The translations under genes and the position numbers were made by a program. Of a DNA stretch of 64,000 nucleotides, positions 59,867 through 64,000 are shown in pieces; positions within the stretch are counted from its first letter, which is position 1; each line of letters starts with the position of its first letter. Source of the DNA: Torulaspora globosa (Eukaryota > Ascomycota > Saccharomycetes > Saccharomycetales > Saccharomycetaceae); assembly GCF_014133895.1 (NCBI RefSeq), contig NC_050729.1, forward strand, positions 496,001 through 560,000. The letters are read 5' to 3'. The notes under the pieces are model-generated. The model worked only from the letters and a program-made list of their open reading frames with translations, did not search any database and was not told where the DNA came from.

Positions 59867-60778
59867 TCAGACATCGTTGAGAGCCACGCACACTGCTCCC
59901 TTGTGGTGGCCGCCGTACTGCCTGACGATTTCTCTCGTCGACAGGTCCCACAGTCTCACGTAATGATCCGAAGATGCGGTCACGAGATAGGCGCTGTCAG
60001 CGCTGAACGCGCAGTCCCAGACCCACCTTTGATGGCCATCCAAAGTCGTCTCCAGTTCAAAATTGTTATCGATAGACCACACCCTGGCCGTGTGATCTGC
60101 GGAACACGTAGCCAGATGCTTGACATCCGACGACAGCAGTATTCGTGTGATGTAAGTAGCGTGTGATCTGAATTTTGTAACCGGCTTCAAATTGGAAGCA
60201 TCCGTCCGATTGGGCATCTCCCACACGTAGCAATACCCTTTGCTATTAGCCGCCACCAGCATCGACCCGTCGCTCGCCAGCGACAACGACTGCAACGAAG
60301 TGTCATCCTCCAGGGTCAACTGGTGCGTGCATTGGTTTTCGCCCAGGTCCCAAATTCGCACGTTACCATCTCTATCGCACGAGATCAGCTCTCCTTGGTT
60401 CGGATGAATCACTACTTCATTAACAGGTGCGTTATGCTTGTAATTCCGCGGAACAGATGGTGATCTAACGTCCCAAACTTTGATAGTGCCGTCTTCACTC
60501 GAAGACACCATCCACTTGTTATCCTGTTGGAACGATATTGAAGTAACGTTTCCACGATGGCCTTCAAAGGATGCCACAGGGTTCGGGTTCGTCGTCCGGA
60601 TGTCGTAAAGTCTTACATTCTGATGGCCAGCAGCAGCAAGTAGTTTCTTATCACTAGTAATTTCCATCCGGTTCACTTGCGAGTCCGAATGTTGGATTGT
60701 TCGCGAACAAACGCCAGTCAAAGCTTCCCAAAACCTAATCGTATGATCATACCCGGCAGATACCAATATCACAGACAT
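59867..60778 (-). CDS. LST8: LST8, WD40 subunit of TORC1 and TORC2
   Basis: The product has 303 residues, the same length as S. cerevisiae Lst8 (YNL006W). Seven WD40 blades fill the protein, beginning MSVILVSAGYDHTIRFWEA and with WD-type endings such as IKVWDVR, VRIWDLG, ARVWSID and VRLWDLS. Lst8 stabilises the Tor kinase domain in both complexes. Its stop lies 26 bases from that of RFX1 (convergent), and it is divergent from SIS1; in S. cerevisiae SIS1 and LST8 are in tandem, so a local inversion has occurred in one lineage. Confidence 0.98.
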   Translation of the reverse strand: MSVILVSAGYDHTIRFWEALTGVCSRTIQHSDSQVNRMEITSDKKLLAAAGHQNVRLYDIRTTNPNPVASFEGHRGNVTSISFQQDNKWMVSSSEDGTIKVWDVRSPSVPRNYKHNAPVNEVVIHPNQGELISCDRDGNVRIWDLGENQCTHQLTLEDDTSLQSLSLASDGSMLVAANSKGYCYVWEMPNRTDASNLKPVTKFRSHATYITRILLSSDVKHLATCSADHTARVWSIDNNFELETTLDGHQRWVWDCAFSADSAYLVTASSDHYVRLWDLSTREIVRQYGGHHKGAVCVALNDV

Positions 60779-60890
60779 TTGCCAACCGCGGAACCACTAC
60801 AACTCGTTCTTTCCACTGCCTATCAACGTTACTATTGAATTCCCTCTGGTATACTTTAAGCATCTGAAGGTCTTCTTGGCAATTTTTGAG

Positions 60891-60934
60891 ATCACGTGGT
60901 CTTTATTTCTAGAAGATTCCAGAAGCTTTGCGAA
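60891..60934. promoter_or_regulatory. Cbf1-type site and six-unit heat shock element between LST8 and SIS1
   Basis: ATCACGTG at 60891-60898 is a perfect Cbf1 site. From 60907 to 60934 alternating TTC and GAA triplets, each separated by two bases, give six Hsf1 units: TTC, GAA, TTC, GAA, TTT (one mismatch) and GAA. It is about 210 bases upstream of SIS1 and 130 bases upstream of the LST8 start. SIS1 is a known Hsf1 target. Confidence 0.85.
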
Positions 60935-61050
60935 GATTTGCAATTCTGCAAGGGATTTCGAGTAACTGAAAGTGAGATCGTTGGGCTAGCTATATGAGCC
61001 AGAGAACTTAGACATCTCCTTTCTGACCAGTAAGTGCTACCGGTTGTTGC

Positions 61051-61058
61051 TATAAAAG
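61051..61058 (+). promoter_or_regulatory. TATA box of SIS1
   Basis: TATAAAAG lies 95 bases upstream of the SIS1 ATG and downstream of the heat shock element. Confidence 0.65.
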
Positions 61059-61093
61059 GCTACTTAGTGTTGCATCTGAAGCGTATCCATTGA

Positions 61094-61118
61094 GTTAGAC
61101 AAGGTTAGACAAGGTTAG
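61094..61118 (+). repeat. 2.5 tandem copies of a 10-base repeat in the SIS1 leader
   Basis: GTTAGACAAG occurs at 61094-61103 and 61104-61113, followed by GTTAG at 61114-61118. Its position between the TATA box and the ATG places it in the probable 5' UTR. Confidence 0.8.
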
Positions 61119-61145
61119 CTTTGATAAGGTGATAGAAAAGGCAGG

Positions 61146-62267
61146 ATGGTTAAGGAAACAAAGTTGTATGATTTGCTTGGTGTTTCATCTACAGCCAATG
61201 ACCAGGAGTTGAAAAAAGGTTATAGGAAGGCTGCTTTGAAATATCATCCAGATAAACCCACTGGTGACACTGAAAAGTTTAAGGAAATTTCGGAAGCTTT
61301 TGAAATTTTAAGCGACCCGCAAAAGAGAGAAATTTATGACCAGTATGGGTTAGAAGCGGCCAGAAATGGTGGTCCAGCATTTGGCGGAGCAGCTGGTGGT
61401 GCTGGCGGTTTTCCAGGTGGAGGCGCTCACGGCTTCTCTGGAGGCCATGCGTTCACCAATGAAGATGCGTTCAATATCTTCTCATCGTTCTTCGGTGGAA
61501 GCTCCCCGTTCAGTGCTGCTGGTGGCGCTGACGACGGATTTAGTTTTTCAAGCTTCCCTGGCGGTGGCAGCGGCGGAACCAGATTCAGCTCTGGTGGGTT
61601 CCCAGGTGGTATGGCTGGCGGAATGCCAGGCGGTATGCCGGGTGGTATGCCAGGTGGTATGCCGGGTGGTATGCCAGGTGGTATGCCGGGTGGTATGCCA
61701 GGTGGATTCAGATCGGGTTCTGCGTCACCCTCTCAAGTGGAGGAAGAAGTCGTCACTGTTAATTTGCCAGTGAGCTTGGAAGATTTGTGTACCGGCAAGA
61801 AAAAATCATTCAAGATCGGGAGGAAAGGACCAAACGGCACGTCCGAGAAGACCCAAATTGATATCCAATTGAAGCCTGGCTGGAAAGCTGGGACCAAGAT
61901 CACATACAAGAATGAAGGTGATTATAACCCTCGCACCGGTGGCAGAAAAACCTTGCAATTTGTTCTGCAGGAAAAAGCAAATCCTTTGTTCAAGAGAGAT
62001 GGCGACAATCTGATCTATACGCTCCCATTGACGTTCAAAGAATCGCTACTCGGTTTCTCCAAGACAGTTCAGACAATTGATGGCCGTACTCTACCAATTT
62101 CCAGGGTTCAGCCAATTCAACCCTCAGAATGTTCAACATACCCAGGTCAAGGTATGCCTATAACGAAGAAACCTGGCCAGAGAGGTGATCTAATTGTCAA
62201 ATACAAGGTCGATTATCCAATTTCGCTAAATGATGCTCAAAAGCGTGCCATTGATGAGAACTTCTGA
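61146..62267 (+). CDS. SIS1: SIS1, type II (class B) J-domain Hsp40 co-chaperone
   Basis: The product has 373 residues; S. cerevisiae Sis1 (YNL007W) has 352. The J domain covers about residues 1-70 with the HPD motif in KYHPDKPT. A Gly/Phe region follows to about 150, then a Gly/Met region with seven MPGG repeats, and two beta-rich substrate-binding domains with a C-terminal dimerisation part ([37 protein letters not shown]). Sis1 is essential, acts with Hsp70 Ssa1, and represses Hsf1 in unstressed cells. The extra length over S. cerevisiae is largely in the Gly/Met segment. It carries a strong heat shock element. Confidence 0.97.
   Translation: MVKETKLYDLLGVSSTANDQELKKGYRKAALKYHPDKPTGDTEKFKEISEAFEILSDPQKREIYDQYGLEAARNGGPAFGGAAGGAGGFPGGGAHGFSGGHAFTNEDAFNIFSSFFGGSSPFSAAGGADDGFSFSSFPGGGSGGTRFSSGGFPGGMAGGMPGGMPGGMPGGMPGGMPGGMPGGMPGGFRSGSASPSQVEEEVVTVNLPVSLEDLCTGKKKSFKIGRKGPNGTSEKTQIDIQLKPGWKAGTKITYKNEGDYNPRTGGRKTLQFVLQEKANPLFKRDGDNLIYTLPLTFKESLLGFSKTVQTIDGRTLPISRVQPIQPSECSTYPGQGMPITKKPGQRGDLIVKYKVDYPISLNDAQKRAIDENF
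61623..61706 (+). repeat. 12-base coding tandem repeat (seven MPGG units) in SIS1
   Basis: Seven consecutive 12-base units encode MPGG. The proline codon alternates CCA and CCG from unit to unit, so the real period is 24 bases with about three and a half copies. The unit just before (MAGG, 61611) is a diverged copy. Confidence 0.9.
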
Positions 62268-62542
62268 ACTGGCCAATCAATTCAACTCTTCATCCTGTAC
62301 ATTAAAACGGAGCTAAGCAGGAATCAGCAAACTGCGAACGATAATGGCGGCATCTCTTTTTTTCACGCGAATTTTCTGACAGATTTATCCTATTAATGCA
62401 ATTGGGAACTAACTATATAATCATCGTCATAGATTTCAAAAGTATTTTTCACGATATTAATATGTGCTTGTCCTTACGTGGACGAGTGTTATAAACAATA
62501 TACAATGCGATAATGAAACTATCAAGCTCACAATTCAGAAAT
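62268..62542. other. convergent spacer of SIS1 and CBF5
   Basis: These 275 bases between the two 3' ends are AT-rich terminator sequence. No gene or clear structure was found. Confidence 0.5.
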
Positions 62543-64000
62543 TTAAGCCTTGGACTTTTTCTTCTTCTTTTCAGGCTCGTCTTGAGAACTCTCTGATTTT
62601 CTTTTCTTATCCTTCTTTTCCTTCTTATCCTTCTTGTCCTTCTTTTCCTTTTTCTCCTTCTTCCCTTTCTTCTCTTCCTTCTCCTTCTTCTTGTCCAGCT
62701 GCTTATCATCCTCTGCTTTATCGTCGATTTCTTTCTCTTCAACCTCTACCTCAACTTTTTTAACCTCTTCGATCAAAGGAGCTGCCTCAGATTGTTTGGA
62801 AGTGGTTGCTGCAGGTGCTGCAGATGCTTCGGCATTGTCTAAAGGAACGTAGTTCTTTTTCCATTCTTCTGGAGTGCTTTCATTGACACGGCCGTACTTA
62901 TCTAGCTTACCGTCCGCCTTCAGTTGCTTCTTCTTTTGGGCTATTGGACCCAAACCCCATCTCCTTGGGTAAAGATCTCTTTCCATGATACATCTCTTGA
63001 CCTTAGCGACTACACCGTGATCGCAAGTGGCCAAATCAACGGTAGACATTTGAGCAATTGCTACTGCAATGGCTTCACCTTTAGTACTGATCAAGACGAC
63101 CTCATCGTAGAGTTCGATGCCATCTTCATAACGAAGCAAACCTGGGATCATCAGTTTAGCACCATAACATACGGCATTGACGGCCGAATCTTTAACCACT
63201 ATCCTCTTATAGCCAACGAGTAAGGTCTCCAAAGGTTGGATGATTCTTCTCAAGTAGGATTCATCTCTGGTGTTATCGTAAGTCCATTGAGCATCCAGCA
63301 CGTCATGTAGAGTGACCATGTTATCGTTCTCGGATAGTGCACCAGATCTCACACGACGCAGTTCTTGCATATGGCCACCAACGCCCAAAAGCATACCTAA
63401 GTGAACGCAGAGCGTACGCATATAAGTACCAGCTTCGCATGAAGCCCAGAAAACACCCAAGTTTCTCTTGTTGTCGAACTCGATCAAATTTGAATCATAA
63501 ATGGTACGCACACGCAATTGACGCTTCACGGCAGAGATTAATGGTGGCCTCTGGAACAGCGCACCAGTCAAGTTCTCCAACGAGCGGCCCAAATCCTTCT
63601 CATCCTTCAAAGCGTCGTGCAGTCTGACAATACAAACATACTCTTTACCAGCTCCCTGCTGAGATTTCACCAATCTGGTAGCTCTGTCAATACACACAAT
63701 CAGACAACCGGTGACTTTAGGATCCAACGTACCTGAGTGACCTGTCTTTTCGCAACGAAGAATTCGCTTGATCCAAGCAACCACTTCGTGAGAAGATGGG
63801 TTTGATGGTTTATCCAAGTTTATAACACCAGAGCTCACGTACGATTTCAAATCTCTTTTCAAAGGGGAGCTTCCGACAGGAATTGGAGTATAATGACCAC
63901 TTCTAACCAATAGTTTGTCGTAATTTTTCAGCAACAATGGCCACTCGCTAGTGTCAGCCGAGGGACCAGTGGATTCAGGTTTGATTACGTACTCCTTAGA
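62543..64000 (-). CDS. CBF5: CBF5, H/ACA snoRNP pseudouridine synthase (dyskerin homologue), start just off the edge
   Basis: The open frame runs to the last base: the final codons read [21 protein letters not shown], matching S. cerevisiae MSKEDFVIKPE, so only the initiator ATG is missing. With it the protein would have 486 residues (483 in S. cerevisiae). The TruB catalytic motif [12 protein letters not shown] is near residue 94, followed by a PUA domain (about 260-340) and a Lys/Glu/Asp-rich tail of KKD and KKE repeats. The enzyme modifies rRNA and snRNA with H/ACA guides and is needed for rRNA synthesis. The tail's repeat number is expected to vary. Confidence 0.98.
   Translation of the reverse strand, partial: SKEYVIKPESTGPSADTSEWPLLLKNYDKLLVRSGHYTPIPVGSSPLKRDLKSYVSSGVINLDKPSNPSSHEVVAWIKRILRCEKTGHSGTLDPKVTGCLIVCIDRATRLVKSQQGAGKEYVCIVRLHDALKDEKDLGRSLENLTGALFQRPPLISAVKRQLRVRTIYDSNLIEFDNKRNLGVFWASCEAGTYMRTLCVHLGMLLGVGGHMQELRRVRSGALSENDNMVTLHDVLDAQWTYDNTRDESYLRRIIQPLETLLVGYKRIVVKDSAVNAVCYGAKLMIPGLLRYEDGIELYDEVVLISTKGEAIAVAIAQMSTVDLATCDHGVVAKVKRCIMERDLYPRRWGLGPIAQKKKQLKADGKLDKYGRVNESTPEEWKKNYVPLDNAEASAAPAATTSKQSEAAPLIEEVKKVEVEVEEKEIDDKAEDDKQLDKKKEKEEKKGKKEKKEKKDKKDKKEKKDKKRKSESSQDEPEKKKKKSKA

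Overview
The window is nuclear DNA of a budding yeast of the Saccharomycetaceae, read from about 33 protein genes with close Saccharomyces cerevisiae counterparts, a tRNA-Leu(CAA) with an intron in the anticodon loop, short intergenic regions and only two spliced protein genes. Gene order indicates a lineage that did not pass through the whole-genome duplication. Genes that S. cerevisiae keeps on two separate sister regions are interleaved here in one copy: RCK2, YEF3/HEF3, SPO1, SSP120, YNL011C, PYP1 and IDP2/IDP3 combine chromosomes XII and XIV, and ILV6, MRP7, SGF29, GBP2/HRB1, BUD3, DCC1, PET8, NFS1, LEU2 and RLP7 combine chromosomes III and XIV. Torulaspora, Zygotorulaspora, Zygosaccharomyces or Lachancea would all fit; the genus cannot be fixed from the sequence alone.

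Layout. 1-14.6 kb, all minus strand: PCP1 (cut by the left edge), MDR1, a giant Fmp27/Ypr117w-type lipid-transfer protein, MCP2 and SYM1. 15-16.5 kb: an unassigned 514-residue gene behind a cluster of middle-sporulation elements. 17-21.2 kb: a YLR173W-like membrane protein divergent from DPH5, then APS1 and a small probable mitochondrial protein. 21.8 kb: tRNA-Leu(CAA). 22-36 kb: IRC20, RCK2, YEF3, spliced SPO1, SSP120. 36-40 kb: YNL011C, PYP1 and an NADP-isocitrate dehydrogenase. 40-56.8 kb: ILV6, MRP7, SGF29, spliced HRB1/GBP2, a DUF2015 protein, BUD3, DCC1, PET8, NFS1, LEU2, RLP7. 57-64 kb: RFX1, LST8, SIS1 and CBF5 (only its initiator codon lies beyond the right edge).

Functional threads. 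Branched-chain amino acid synthesis: ILV6 with a Gcn4 site and LEU2 with a Leu3-like site. Ribosome and translation: RLP7, CBF5, YEF3, DPH5, MRP7, with PAC and RRPE motifs in front of RLP7, DPH5 and YEF3. Mitochondria: PCP1, MCP2, SYM1, MRP7, PET8, NFS1. Sporulation: SPO1 with URS1 and MSE motifs, and the unassigned 14993 gene with several MSEs. Chaperone control: SIS1 with a six-unit heat shock element and a tandem repeat in its leader.

No transposon, CRISPR-like array, virus-derived sequence or centromere was found. The most worthwhile leads are the unassigned putative sporulation gene, the SPO1 intron with its AAG acceptor, the long overlapping upstream ORF of DCC1, the SIS1 leader repeat and the single isocitrate dehydrogenase without a peroxisomal signal. 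Several start codons were moved to the first true ATG because the longest open frame begins at TTG or GTG.
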